From assembly GCA_963815775.1 (NCBI GenBank), contig CAWFIB010000010.1, positions 248,001-312,000 of the forward strand: a stretch of 64,000 nucleotides of DNA, read 5' to 3'. Position numbers and translations under genes: made by a program. This document shows, piece after piece, positions 27,515 through 35,212 of the stretch (position 1 is the first letter of the stretch; each line of letters opens with the position of its first letter). The notes below the pieces were generated by a model that had not been told where the DNA came from, searched no databases, and saw only the letters and a list, made by a program, of their open reading frames with translations. The stretch comes from CAVVDY01 sp963815775 (GTDB taxonomy: Bacteria > Acidobacteriota > Terriglobia > Terriglobales > Acidobacteriaceae).

Positions 27515-27931
27515 ATGAAACCAAAGCGCACAATTCTCTGCGTCGATGATGACGAACGTTCTCTCTCCGTCCGCAAAGTGATGCTCGAGACGCGTGGCTA
27601 TCGCGTAATGACCTGCCCTGATCCGGAGAAGGCACTGGAGATGGTGCGTGACGGAGGCATTGACCTGATCATCGCTGACCTGATGATGCCCAAGATGACC
27701 GGCGCAGAGTTCATCGCTCAGGCCAAGCAACTCCAACCCGAACTTCCCGCCATCCTATTGTCCGGTTCGGTAAGCCACTGCACGGAGCACATCCTCGCAG
27801 ATGTATGGCTACCCAAGGGCAGCTTCGCTCCAGCCGAACTCCTCGAACGGGTGCGCATCGCGCTGATTCGGAAGCGCGGCCCTAAGCGCTCATCCTCGCC
27901 ACAATCCACATCGAAGCGGATTGCTTCCTAG
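27515..27931 (+). CDS. single-domain response regulator (CheY-like receiver)
   Basis: A receiver domain of 138 residues with no output domain. The acidic pocket is DDDER near the start, the phosphoacceptor Asp lies in LIIADLMMPKMTG, the switch residue in ILLSGS and the conserved Lys in WLPKGS. A basic Ser/Lys tail follows. The ORF opens at GTG 27497, but ATG 27515 begins directly before the first strand and is preferred. No histidine kinase is adjacent, so it probably works in a phosphorelay or with a distant kinase. Confidence 0.88.
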   Translation: MKPKRTILCVDDDERSLSVRKVMLETRGYRVMTCPDPEKALEMVRDGGIDLIIADLMMPKMTGAEFIAQAKQLQPELPAILLSGSVSHCTEHILADVWLPKGSFAPAELLERVRIALIRKRGPKRSSSPQSTSKRIAS

Positions 27932-28003
27932 CCCTTGAACGGTGAAGCAACTCGGAAGAGGGCCACAGGCTCAATCGGTATCCTGGGCGGTGGGGGCCTT
28001 CCT

Positions 28004-28172
28004 TCAAGCTAACTGCCACTGGTTTCGGCCAGCCTGCTTTGCTTTGTAGAGTTGAGCATCCGCCTTGGCCAGAAGGCTTGCGGGGCTGTCGCCCACCGCG
28101 CAAACAGCGGCTCCGATGCTCAACCTCACACAAATCTGGCTCTCCCGATAGCTCGCCGCGCTTTGCTCCACG
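28004..28172 (-). pseudogene. diguanylate cyclase, 3' fragment (split by the IS66-type element)
   Basis: Reading from the target duplication (28165-28172) to TGA at 28004-28006, the frame gives VEQSAASYRESQICVRLSIG, then AAVCAVGDSPASLLAKADAQLYKAKQAGRN. This is the C-terminal end of a GGDEF domain. It continues the 5' part at 32235-33102 exactly in frame once the element and one copy of the target duplication are removed. It has no start of its own. Confidence 0.9.
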
Positions 28173-28198
28173 TGAGTTTTCGGCAGCGCTGCGTAATA
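28165..28198. repeat. left target duplication and terminal inverted repeat of the IS66-type element
   Basis: GCTCCACG (28165-28172) is the target duplication. From 28173 the inverted repeat reads TGAGTTTTCGGCAGCGCTGC and runs on to GTAATA. The partner end is at 32211-32242. Confidence 0.88.
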
Positions 28199-28210
28199 CA
28201 GAAGCTGGGA

Positions 28211-28891
28211 CTATTTCTGCTTGGGCTGAGTTGCAAGGATGCGGCGTACCGAGGTACGACCGATGCTGAGTCGTCGGGAGATTTCAGACTTGCTGACACC
28301 GGAGCGGTGCAGTTTGTGGACTTGGTTGGCATGCAGGGCGGCCGTGATGGGGCGTCCCAGACGTCTGCCGTTGTGCCGGGCATGTGCGAGGCCGGCACGG
28401 ACTCTTTCGCTTAGGATCTCCCGCTCGAACTCAGCGAAGACCGCCAGCAGCGCGGCCATCGCACGGCCGGCGGGTGTGGTCAGGTCCAACGCCTCGGTCA
28501 GCGACACGAAGCCGACGCCGAGATGCTCCAGTTCCTGCAGAGTCGCGAGCAGGTCCGTTACTGATCTTCCCCAGCGGTCCAGCCGCCACACCACAACAAC
28601 GTCGATCTCTCTGCGCCGTGCCGCTTCCAGCAGTTCCTCCCGGCGTTGCCGTTGTGCTGCTCCGGAGCCGACTTCTTTCACCTGCAGGGCGATGGTCCAG
28701 CCGCGCCGGGCAGCATATTCGCGCATGGCGCGGTTTTGCATGGGCAGCGTCCGCTGATCCTGAGTGGAGACGCGGGCATAGAGGCCGACACGAACCATTT
28801 TGGCGGTCTTCTGCCCCTGGCCGAAAACCTTCCCGGATTTCCTGATACCGGACCCTTGTTTTACGGGCATTTCAAGAGGCTCCCCACGCAT
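28211..28891 (-). CDS. serine recombinase (resolvase/invertase family)
   Basis: A 226-residue site-specific recombinase. The catalytic Ser42 lies in GLYARVSTQDQ, followed by VVVWRLDRWGRS and GRAMAALLAVFAEFEREILSERVRAGL, the resolvase core and E-helix. A C-terminal helix-turn-helix (SGVSKSEISRRLSIGRTSVRRI) completes a short resolvase. M8 (28868-28870), with GGGGAG upstream, may be the true start. It lies inside the element, 37 bases downstream of tnpC and next to the left end. It may resolve cointegrates or act as an accessory integrase; this is an unusual addition to an IS66 element. Confidence 0.9.
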   Translation of the reverse strand: MRGEPLEMPVKQGSGIRKSGKVFGQGQKTAKMVRVGLYARVSTQDQRTLPMQNRAMREYAARRGWTIALQVKEVGSGAAQRQRREELLEAARRREIDVVVVWRLDRWGRSVTDLLATLQELEHLGVGFVSLTEALDLTTPAGRAMAALLAVFAEFEREILSERVRAGLAHARHNGRRLGRPITAALHANQVHKLHRSGVSKSEISRRLSIGRTSVRRILATQPKQK

Positions 28892-28927
28892 GGCCGCAGA
28901 CTATCCTTTTCGGCCATCAGGGATTCA

Positions 28928-30469
28928 TCATAACTCGGCAGTTCGCGCCAAGGTATCGCGATAGTTCCACGGCATCCACTCTGCCGGACGGGCGGCCAGT
29001 TCTCCGGCGTGGCGCTGAAGCTGGATCAGGTAGTCGAAGGAGTTGGCGCCACACAACTGGCAGGTGTGGATCAGGCTCATGAACAGATCCCCGACCTCGG
29101 CACCGTTCAGGGTGCGATAGTACAAGGCGTTCTTGCGATGAAGAACCGCTCGCTTCAAGGCCCTTTCTACTATGTTGTTATCCAGTGGGGCTCCGGCCTG
29201 GCGGAGGAACAACGTCAGAGGCAGCCAGTGCCGCAGCAGATAGCTGATCGCTTGGCCGAGCCCAGAGTTAGGCTCGGTTCGGCGTTCGGCCAACTGCAAC
29301 TCGAGCCAGACATGCAGCCTGTCCATCACAGGTGCGCTGCGTTCCTGATGGAGCCGCAGCCGCTGGTCCGGCGTCAGCCCGAGATCCCGTGCTTCGGCAT
29401 CGTAGCCGTACACCTGGCCAAGCATCTCCAGCACGTAGCGACATTCGGCGGGGAAGTTCTCCGCCACGTCGACGAACTGCCTGCGTCCATGCGCCAGACA
29501 GTTGGCCAGCAGGATCTCCGTGCCGGCAGCAAGCCGCGGCACATTGCGCGATAAGGCATCGCACATTTGAATCGGGCCAGGCCGTTCTGAGCTGCGCTGT
29601 TTCAGCACCTCGGCAAGGTTTTCGCCGGCATGTTTGGATCCGGTGAAGTACAACGCGATCTTCCGTCCCTCGCAAGTGGACACGATCCCGCTGGTAAACA
29701 CACCGGTGCGCTCGTCCGATGGATCGCGCTCGAGGCGCAGCACGCGCATGCTGGTGTCGTCATTGTGGACCACCTCGCCTTGCGCCGCCTGGCGGATCAG
29801 TTCGTCACGCGCCGGCTTGATCGGCTGCGCGGCTTTCTCGACGATCTTCCACTGCGTAGCCGCCGGCAACGGAATGCCCAACTGCTTTTCCAGTTGCTCC
29901 AACCGGTTGAACGGCGTACCGCTGCCGTACTTGAGCTGAGCGATCATGGCCGCGGCCGATTCATCGTACTTATCCTCGCCCACGCCTTCGGGCGACTGCG
30001 CGGTGAACACCTGTCCACAGGCGCCGCAACGCAAACGCTCCAGAGAGTAGACCGTGACTGCAAGCGGAGCCTGGCCGGTGACGCGCACCAACAGCTTCGG
30101 CTCCTTCTGCGCATAGACGTTGCCTTGCCTGCACTCCGGACAGCGATCGCCGTGGGTCAACGTCTGGTGCTTGATCTCCACTCTTCGAGCGCCACGGAAG
30201 GCCGCGGCTCCGTTGCGGCCGTGTCCCGGTGGCGGAGGCGCATCTGGGTCCGGCTGCTTTCCACTGGCGCCTGCTTCATCTTCGGGCTTCTCCACTACCG
30301 AACTGGTTTTCTCCGTGTTGCGCGGCCGCACCAGCATCGCCGCCAGGGCATGCAGCGCCTCCCGCAGCTTGTGATGATCTTCTTCGCTCAGCGGTGCCTG
30401 ACGTGCTCCATCCAGCACCCGGTCCAGTTCCTCCAGGTTCACCTCGATGCGGCGCCGGGGCTGCTTCAC
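28928..30469 (-). CDS. tnpC: IS66 family transposase TnpC
   Basis: A 513-residue DDE transposase of the IS66 family. It has an N-terminal helical leader, a zinc-ribbon-like CPECRQGNVY...CGACGQ region, and the catalytic core with Asp in VVHNDDTSMRV, Asp in QMCDALSRN and Glu in DNNIVERALKRA. The C-terminal IS66 tail (HTCQLCGANSFDYLIQLQRH) is present. The open frame runs on to 30904, but the upstream part is the DUF4338 gene in another frame. The true start is GTG 30469, whose GTGA overlaps the DUF4338 stop. Confidence 0.95.
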   Translation of the reverse strand: MKQPRRRIEVNLEELDRVLDGARQAPLSEEDHHKLREALHALAAMLVRPRNTEKTSSVVEKPEDEAGASGKQPDPDAPPPPGHGRNGAAAFRGARRVEIKHQTLTHGDRCPECRQGNVYAQKEPKLLVRVTGQAPLAVTVYSLERLRCGACGQVFTAQSPEGVGEDKYDESAAAMIAQLKYGSGTPFNRLEQLEKQLGIPLPAATQWKIVEKAAQPIKPARDELIRQAAQGEVVHNDDTSMRVLRLERDPSDERTGVFTSGIVSTCEGRKIALYFTGSKHAGENLAEVLKQRSSERPGPIQMCDALSRNVPRLAAGTEILLANCLAHGRRQFVDVAENFPAECRYVLEMLGQVYGYDAEARDLGLTPDQRLRLHQERSAPVMDRLHVWLELQLAERRTEPNSGLGQAISYLLRHWLPLTLFLRQAGAPLDNNIVERALKRAVLHRKNALYYRTLNGAEVGDLFMSLIHTCQLCGANSFDYLIQLQRHAGELAARPAEWMPWNYRDTLARTAEL

Positions 30470-31341
30470 GCCGTGCCTCCCAGCAGTTCGCGGAACCGTC
30501 TGGTCAGCGGATAGCCGAGTACCTCTTTGATCGAACGGTTCGGCACATAGCTGTTGGATTGTTTGCCTCGTCCCGTCGTCCTGCCCATCAGCACCCAGTT
30601 GGCCGCGCGGTAACAGGTTCCGCGGAATCGCTCCGGATCGATGAACGTCTCCAGGAAGTAAATTGGATGACCATACATCTGTTCCCAGTCGTCGGAGATC
30701 CGCGCCGCCATCCGGCCCAGGATATGCGACGCCAGATGTTCGACTCTTACCCACGGCAGGATCAGGAACCGTGTGTTGTAAGCGATGAAACGGATGCGGC
30801 TGCGCCGCGCCGCGGCATCCCAGCCGATGTAGCGGTCGCGGCTGCCAAGATGACGCGGAGCAGATGACCAGGCCAGACATGCGATGGGACGGCCTTCGGC
30901 CCACACCAAAAACTTCAGGTGCTCCCCAACCGGTTGTTCATAGCCAAGGTAGTGATGCTCCTCCATCAGGCTGTTGAACAGCGGCTCCTGCGCGGTGCGC
31001 CGCACCTGCTCGAACTTGAGCGGCTGCAGTTTACGCAACGGATCTTCGAGGAGAGTCTTATCGATCAGCACAGGTTCCGGCCGGACTCTGTGTGCCAGCG
31101 GATTATGCCGAACATAACTGACCGGCGGCAACGCGATCTGGCCGGCCCGCTCAAGCATCAGTAGCAGGCCGCGGCACACCATGTCACGCAACGCGCCGTT
31201 GGCCTGCCGCCACTGCCAGGCTTCACATATCCGGGTCGACAGCTTGCGGCGGCTTTCGTTGGGGTACCGCTCGATCAGCGTGCGTATATATAGGATGTCT
31301 TCCTGATCGATCTCCCGGCCGCGATATCTGAGCTCTGCCAT
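30466..31341 (-). CDS. DUF4338 domain protein (DruA-like) inside the IS66-type element
   Basis: A 291-residue protein of the DUF4338 family, the family that includes DruA of the Druantia anti-phage system. Typical blocks are PLFNSLMEEHHYLGYEQPVGEHLKFLV (interrupted here for length), ACLAWSSAPRHLGSRDRYIGW, RFLILPWVRVEHLASHILGR and GTCYRAANWVLMGRTTGRGK. The N-terminal helices carry RRKLSTRICEAWQWRQ. It starts at ATG 31339-31341, 52 bases after tnpB, and overlaps tnpC by four bases, so it is translated as part of the transposition operon. Family function is unproven; its position suggests a transposition accessory role rather than, or besides, defence. Confidence 0.9.
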   Translation of the reverse strand: MAELRYRGREIDQEDILYIRTLIERYPNESRRKLSTRICEAWQWRQANGALRDMVCRGLLLMLERAGQIALPPVSYVRHNPLAHRVRPEPVLIDKTLLEDPLRKLQPLKFEQVRRTAQEPLFNSLMEEHHYLGYEQPVGEHLKFLVWAEGRPIACLAWSSAPRHLGSRDRYIGWDAAARRSRIRFIAYNTRFLILPWVRVEHLASHILGRMAARISDDWEQMYGHPIYFLETFIDPERFRGTCYRAANWVLMGRTTGRGKQSNSYVPNRSIKEVLGYPLTRRFRELLGGTA

Positions 31342-31393
31342 TGCCCAGCATTATGAAACAGCCTTTTTTGGAACGCAAGGGGAAAATGCAGCC

Positions 31394-31753
31394 CTACGCG
31401 ACGGCGTTCACTCGTCGCCACATCGGCGCGGCGCGCACCCGCGATACATCCCCGGCTGCCATCAGCAACTGCGCCTCATAAGCCTCCAGCGCCTTGGCCG
31501 GTGAGTTCGATTCCGGCCACCACCGGAATCTGCCTTGCGACAGTCGCTTTTGCGCCAGCCAGTAACCCTGGCCATCGTAGCTGAGCAGGCGTATCGATGT
31601 TCCCCTGCGGCTTCTGAAAATAAAAACACAGCCAGTGATAGGATCCTCAGAAAGCTTCTCCTGGCAAACGCGAACAAGAGAGTCAATGCCCTTGCGTCCG
31701 TCAACGGCCTCGATCGCCACCAGGACGCGCATCTGCGCGGTGATATGAATCAT
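31394..31753 (-). CDS. tnpB: IS66 accessory protein TnpB
   Basis: A 119-residue TnpB (IS66 Orf2) type protein. Recognisable blocks are KGIDSLVRVCQEKLSEDP, CVFIFRSRRGTSIRLLSYDG and YWLAQKRLSQGRFRWWP. In IS66 elements TnpB is needed together with TnpA and TnpC for transposition; its biochemical role is not well defined. The long open frame to 32173 is a shadow over tnpA. The start ATG 31753 overlaps the tnpA stop (ATGA). Confidence 0.93.
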   Translation of the reverse strand: MIHITAQMRVLVAIEAVDGRKGIDSLVRVCQEKLSEDPITGCVFIFRSRRGTSIRLLSYDGQGYWLAQKRLSQGRFRWWPESNSPAKALEAYEAQLLMAAGDVSRVRAAPMWRRVNAVA

Positions 31754-32163
31754 CGCTCCGCTTCCCGCCACGCGCGAAGCAGGCTTGACCAATCGGGTGC
31801 TCCGGATCCCTTCCACTGAATGCGCATCTTGCCGCCACTCTGGGACTCGAACTCGATTACGCACTCCCCTCCGGCCGCCAAATGAGGCGCAATCCATTCC
31901 ACGAATCCCGGCGATCGAGACGCTCTCTTTTCCGGGATCTCTGTAATGCCTGCAAGGCGGCGCTTCAGTCCCATATAGTCCAGGCGCAGCGGATGGGCCA
32001 CCGCATTCAGACCATGCTGACGCGCCAGTTCCACCGCCGCCCGCCACAGCGCCTCCGGAATCCTGGCCCGATGCGCATGGGAACCGCGAAACTGCTCCAA
32101 CTGACGTTGCAACTGCACGATGGACTCTGCAATAGGCTGGTTGCTCTTGTCGTTCAATCTCAC
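31750..32163 (-). CDS. tnpA: IS66 accessory protein TnpA
   Basis: A 137-residue protein in the first position of the IS66 operon. Its N-terminus has a helical, Arg-rich DNA-binding-like segment (RIPEALWRAAVELARQHGLN) and a later LKRRLAGI block, as in IS66 Orf1 proteins. The C-terminal region (CVIEFESQSGGKMRIQWKG) is more variable in the family. It starts at ATG 32161-32163, about 70 bases inside the right terminal repeat, and overlaps tnpB by four bases. Confidence 0.85.
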   Translation of the reverse strand: MRLNDKSNQPIAESIVQLQRQLEQFRGSHAHRARIPEALWRAAVELARQHGLNAVAHPLRLDYMGLKRRLAGITEIPEKRASRSPGFVEWIAPHLAAGGECVIEFESQSGGKMRIQWKGSGAPDWSSLLRAWREAER

Positions 32164-32210
32164 CCGACCTCAACGGATATCTGAACGTAACAATGCAACA
32201 TACCCGGCGT

Positions 32211-32242
32211 CACGCAGCACTGCCGAAAACACACGCTCCACG
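32211..32242. repeat. right terminal inverted repeat and target duplication of the IS66-type element
   Basis: Read inward on the minus strand from 32234 it is GTGTGTTTTCGGCAGTGCTG. The flanking GCTCCACG at 32235-32242 matches the left duplication exactly. Confidence 0.88.
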
Positions 32243-33102
32243 AGAACGCGGCAGCGCTCCAGAATCCCGGCCGCCGCTTTTCCGGTCGTTCTCGGCATCA
32301 GCAGAAGAAACTCATCCCCACCCCAGCGACCCAAAATGTCCGTCGACCGCAGGCAGTTCTGCAAGGTCCTGGTCACGGTACAAAGTACGGCGTCGCCCGC
32401 CTGATGACCGTACCTGTCGTTGACCAGCTTAAAGCGGTCCAGGTCGAGCAAACACACGGTTGATGGGTTGGAACCCGATTTGAGCTCTTCCACCAGACGT
32501 GCCATCTGCTCTTGCAGGTAGCGACGATTCGGTATGCCGGAGAGCGCGTCAACAAATGCCGCCTGCTCTAATTCCTGCATTCGGGCGTGCATGGCATCGG
32601 TGTTCGCTACTTCACGAAAACTCTCGATCGCCCCGGTGATGCGGCCGGTACGGTCGCGGATGGGCGACGTGCGAACCTGTACCGGAACTCGATAGCCGTT
32701 TTTATGGCCCAGGAAAACTCTCGCATCTCGAACTTGCCTATCTGAGATGGTCTCGAGTAGCGGACAGCCGTGCTTGCACAACTCGGTACCATTCTCATCC
32801 ACATGTACAAGTATGTTGTCCGAGCAACAACGGCTCTCGACTTCGTCGCAGCCGAAGCCTGTCACCTTGGTTGCTCCCAAGTTCCACCTTTGGATGGTCC
32901 GGCTGCGGTCCATAAAATAGACGCCCTCGAATAACGAGTTCAAGAGGCGGTCAACCTCAAGTCGACTCATGCCGTCTTCAAATAGTTCTTCGGCATGAAC
33001 AGCCTGGTTATCTGTCCCAATAGCTTCCGTCATGGCTTGGAATGTTGCCCCCGGAGGAGAGGGGCCGCTGCTACGTTCGCTCTGTGCCGTACTACTCACC
33101 AA
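32235..33102 (-). pseudogene. PAS-GGDEF diguanylate cyclase, 5' fragment (interrupted)
   Basis: The original gene made a c-di-GMP synthase. A PAS sensor domain (LLNSLFEGVYFMDRSRTIQR, then WNLGATKVTGF) with a Cys cluster (ESRCCSDN, LCKHGCP) is followed by a GGDEF domain. The latter has DALSGIPNRRYLQEQM, LLDLDRFKLVNDRYGHQAGD and the intact GGDEF signature in GRWGGDEFLLL. The frame is broken after RCRVLVE by the element; reading into the element adds about 20 foreign residues to a stop at 32170. Starts are unclear: TTG 33102, GTG 33099 or ATG 33033. The missing end is at 28004-28172. Lost residues include the last helix and strands of GGDEF, so the fragment is probably inactive. Confidence 0.9.
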
Positions 33103-33202
33103 TTCGGCTCTCGGAGAGAACCGCCCTCGGCTTGAGTGAATTTGGGCGAATCGAGGGAAAAAAGATGCAATACCTACCAGCTAACCTTGCAGGAAGAGCT
33201 CT

Positions 33203-33226
33203 GCCACTCATGTTGCCATGAGTGGC
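33203..33226. terminator. perfect hairpin between two minus-strand genes
   Basis: Stem GCCACTCATG/CATGAGTGGC (10 bp) with a TTGC loop. It lies 21 bases past the stop of the 33247-33492 gene and ahead of the GGDEF gene. No T-run follows on the minus strand, so it may be a weak terminator or an mRNA end. Confidence 0.4.
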
Positions 33227-33246
33227 AAGAACCGGGGAGAAGAGAG

Positions 33247-33492
33247 CTACATTGACTTTGCCTTGGCCGCCTTCTTACGCTCCGCCCAACGCTTCTTCAT
33301 CATCTCGGAGATGCGCCTGCGGGCCGCCGGACTCATATGCCGGCGACGAACTCCAGCTTTAGCCTTTCCCGATCCAGCCGGACGGCCTGGGCCGCGCTTC
33401 CTTCCCGCGCCCAACCCTTGCAAAGCTTCTATCGCGGCGTCAAGCCTGGCGCGTTCCCGCTTCAAGTCTGCCAGTACATTTTGTATATCCAT
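33247..33492 (-). CDS. small basic AT-hook-like protein
   Basis: An 81-residue very basic protein. The N-terminal half is a helix (MDIQNVLADLKRERARLDAA), the middle is an AT-hook-like RKRGPGRPAGSGKAKAG, and the C-terminal half is MSPAARRRISEMMKKRWAER, a motif seen in small bacterial and phage-borne DNA-associated proteins. It starts at ATG 33490-33492. I infer a nucleoid- or DNA-binding role; no specific function is known to me. Spacers either side (33103-33246, 33493-33711) hold no other gene. Confidence 0.75.
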   Translation of the reverse strand: MDIQNVLADLKRERARLDAAIEALQGLGAGRKRGPGRPAGSGKAKAGVRRRHMSPAARRRISEMMKKRWAERKKAAKAKSM

Positions 33493-33711
33493 ATATCACC
33501 CATCTTCTTAAATTTGGGGGAAAGACACTTCCATTTTTAACGGTAACAGATAAAGTCAACACAATCCAAGAGCTTTTTACAGGCCAGAGTTGGTTCCCAG
33601 AGGCATGCTTCAGCACAAAACCCTAAGTCAGATTTCGCAACTACTCGTCCTGTGCCAGAAACTCTTCTAAACTGACTACACATTCCAACCAGTATTAGTC
33701 GGAGGCGCCAA

Positions 33712-35142
33712 TTGTCTGCACCCTCAAGCTATCACATGACTACCGAGGAGTTTCGGGAATACGGATATGCCTTGATCGATTGGATTGCTCGCTATTATGA
33801 GCGCCTGGAAAGCCTTCCCGTACTATCAAAAGCACGGCCTGGGGACGTTCGACGATCTCTGCCATCCGATCCGCCGCAGCATGGAGAGCCTTTTACCGAA
33901 CTAATCTCCGACATCGACAAAATAGTTCTGCCCGGCATAACCCATTGGCAATCGCCTAATTTTTTTGCCTATTTCCCCGCCAACGCCTCGGGCCCAGCTA
34001 TTTTGGGAGACTTGCTGTCCTCCGCACTGGGTGTTCAGGGGATGTTATGGGCGACCAGCCCGGCCTGTACCGAGCTGGAAACTCATGTTCTCGACTGGCT
34101 GGTTACGATGCTGGGGTTGCCCGAGAGCTTCCTTTCGTCTTCCACGGGTGGCGGTGTAATTCAAGATACGGCATCGAGTGCGACCTTGTGCGCCATGCTG
34201 GCGGCTCGCGAGCGATCTACCGGCTACTGGAGTAACCAGAAGGGTTGTGACGGAAAATTGGTAGCCTACACCTCAAGTCAGGCCCACTCGTCGGTCGAGA
34301 AGGCGGCGATGATCGCCGGCGTTGGTCGCGATCAATTAAGGTTAATTGCCGTTGATGAACGGTTTGCCATGCGCACTGATGCCTTGGCTCAAGCAATTCG
34401 TCAGGACAAGCAAGCCGGCCTGCAACCTTTCTTCGTCTGCGCCACCATAGGCACGACCTCCTCCCATGCCATGGACCCATTGCCGCAAATCGCCGCGCTG
34501 TGCCGGGAACACCGTCTGTGGTTTCACGTCGACGCTGCCATGGCTGGCACCGCAGCATTATGTCCGGAATTTCGTCACTTACAGGCAGGAGTCGAGCACG
34601 CGGATAGCTACTGCTTTAATCCCCACAAGTGGATGTTCACGAATTTCGATTGCGACTGCTTCTTCGTCGCCGACCGCGAAGCGCTCATCCGAAGCCTGAG
34701 CATTTTGCCGGAATATCTGCGAAACCAGGCCACCGAGTCGGGATCGGTCTTCGACTATCGCGACTGGCAAGTTCCCCTCGGAAGACGATTCCGGTCACTC
34801 AAGCTATGGTTCGTCATCCGTCATTACGGAGTTGAGGGGCTGCAGCACCACATTCGCCGCCATGTGCAGCTTGCCCAGCAATTCCTCGGTTGGGTGCAGC
34901 AGAACGGCCATTTCGAAGTGGTTGCACCCGTCCCTCTGAACCTGGTCTGTTTCCGTTACCGCGGCAGCGATGACCAGAATCAGCGCCTGATGAACAGACT
35001 GAACCAGAGCGGCGACCTGTATCTGACGCACACGCGTCTGGCAGACAGGTTTGTCCTCCGCTTCTGCGTGGGGCAAACCAACACCGAAGCACGCCACGTC
35101 GAGCGCGCATGGCAGCGCATACAGGAGGCTGCTATGTTGTAG
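33712..35142 (+). CDS. PLP-dependent aromatic-L-amino-acid decarboxylase family protein
   Basis: A 476-residue group II pyridoxal-phosphate decarboxylase. The PLP lysine is K306 in FNPHKWMFTNFDC, preceded by WFHVDAAMAGTAAL with the PLP-binding Asp. ITHWQSPNFFAYFPANASGP at the N-terminus is the typical substrate-side block of aromatic amino acid decarboxylases. It would convert an aromatic amino acid (Trp, Tyr, Phe or DOPA) to the amine. The start is TTG 33712 with GGAGG 7 bases upstream. It stands alone ahead of the sigma54 activator gene. Substrate is not predictable from sequence alone. Confidence 0.92.
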   Translation: MSAPSSYHMTTEEFREYGYALIDWIARYYERLESLPVLSKARPGDVRRSLPSDPPQHGEPFTELISDIDKIVLPGITHWQSPNFFAYFPANASGPAILGDLLSSALGVQGMLWATSPACTELETHVLDWLVTMLGLPESFLSSSTGGGVIQDTASSATLCAMLAARERSTGYWSNQKGCDGKLVAYTSSQAHSSVEKAAMIAGVGRDQLRLIAVDERFAMRTDALAQAIRQDKQAGLQPFFVCATIGTTSSHAMDPLPQIAALCREHRLWFHVDAAMAGTAALCPEFRHLQAGVEHADSYCFNPHKWMFTNFDCDCFFVADREALIRSLSILPEYLRNQATESGSVFDYRDWQVPLGRRFRSLKLWFVIRHYGVEGLQHHIRRHVQLAQQFLGWVQQNGHFEVVAPVPLNLVCFRYRGSDDQNQRLMNRLNQSGDLYLTHTRLADRFVLRFCVGQTNTEARHVERAWQRIQEAAML

Positions 35143-35212
35143 CGGCCATCCGCCATCTTTAACTTTCACTTTTGCCGATTTCGGCTAAACTACCGGTCAA
35201 AGGAGTTGGACC

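Larger units (their letters stand above)
28173..32234 (-). mobile_element. IS66-type insertion element with DUF4338 and serine recombinase cargo (4,062 bp)
   Basis: Bounded by terminal inverted repeats (left inward TGAGTTTTCGGCAGCGCTGC, right inward GTGTGTTTTCGGCAGTGCTG) and flanked by an 8-bp direct repeat, GCTCCACG at 28165-28172 and 32235-32242. An 8-bp target duplication is the known IS66-family size. On the minus strand the content is tnpA, tnpB, a DUF4338 gene, tnpC and a serine recombinase, most with four-base overlaps or short gaps. It interrupts a GGDEF gene. All genes look intact, so the insertion is probably recent. Confidence 0.93.

Noticed and set aside
30470..30904. N-terminal extension of TnpC (145 codons)
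   Set aside because: Overlaps the DUF4338 gene in another frame and is unlike IS66 transposases; GTG 30469 overlaps the DUF4338 stop and is the natural start.
31754..32173. N-terminal extension of TnpB
   Set aside because: Antisense-like composition over tnpA; ATG 31753 with ATGA overlap is the right start.
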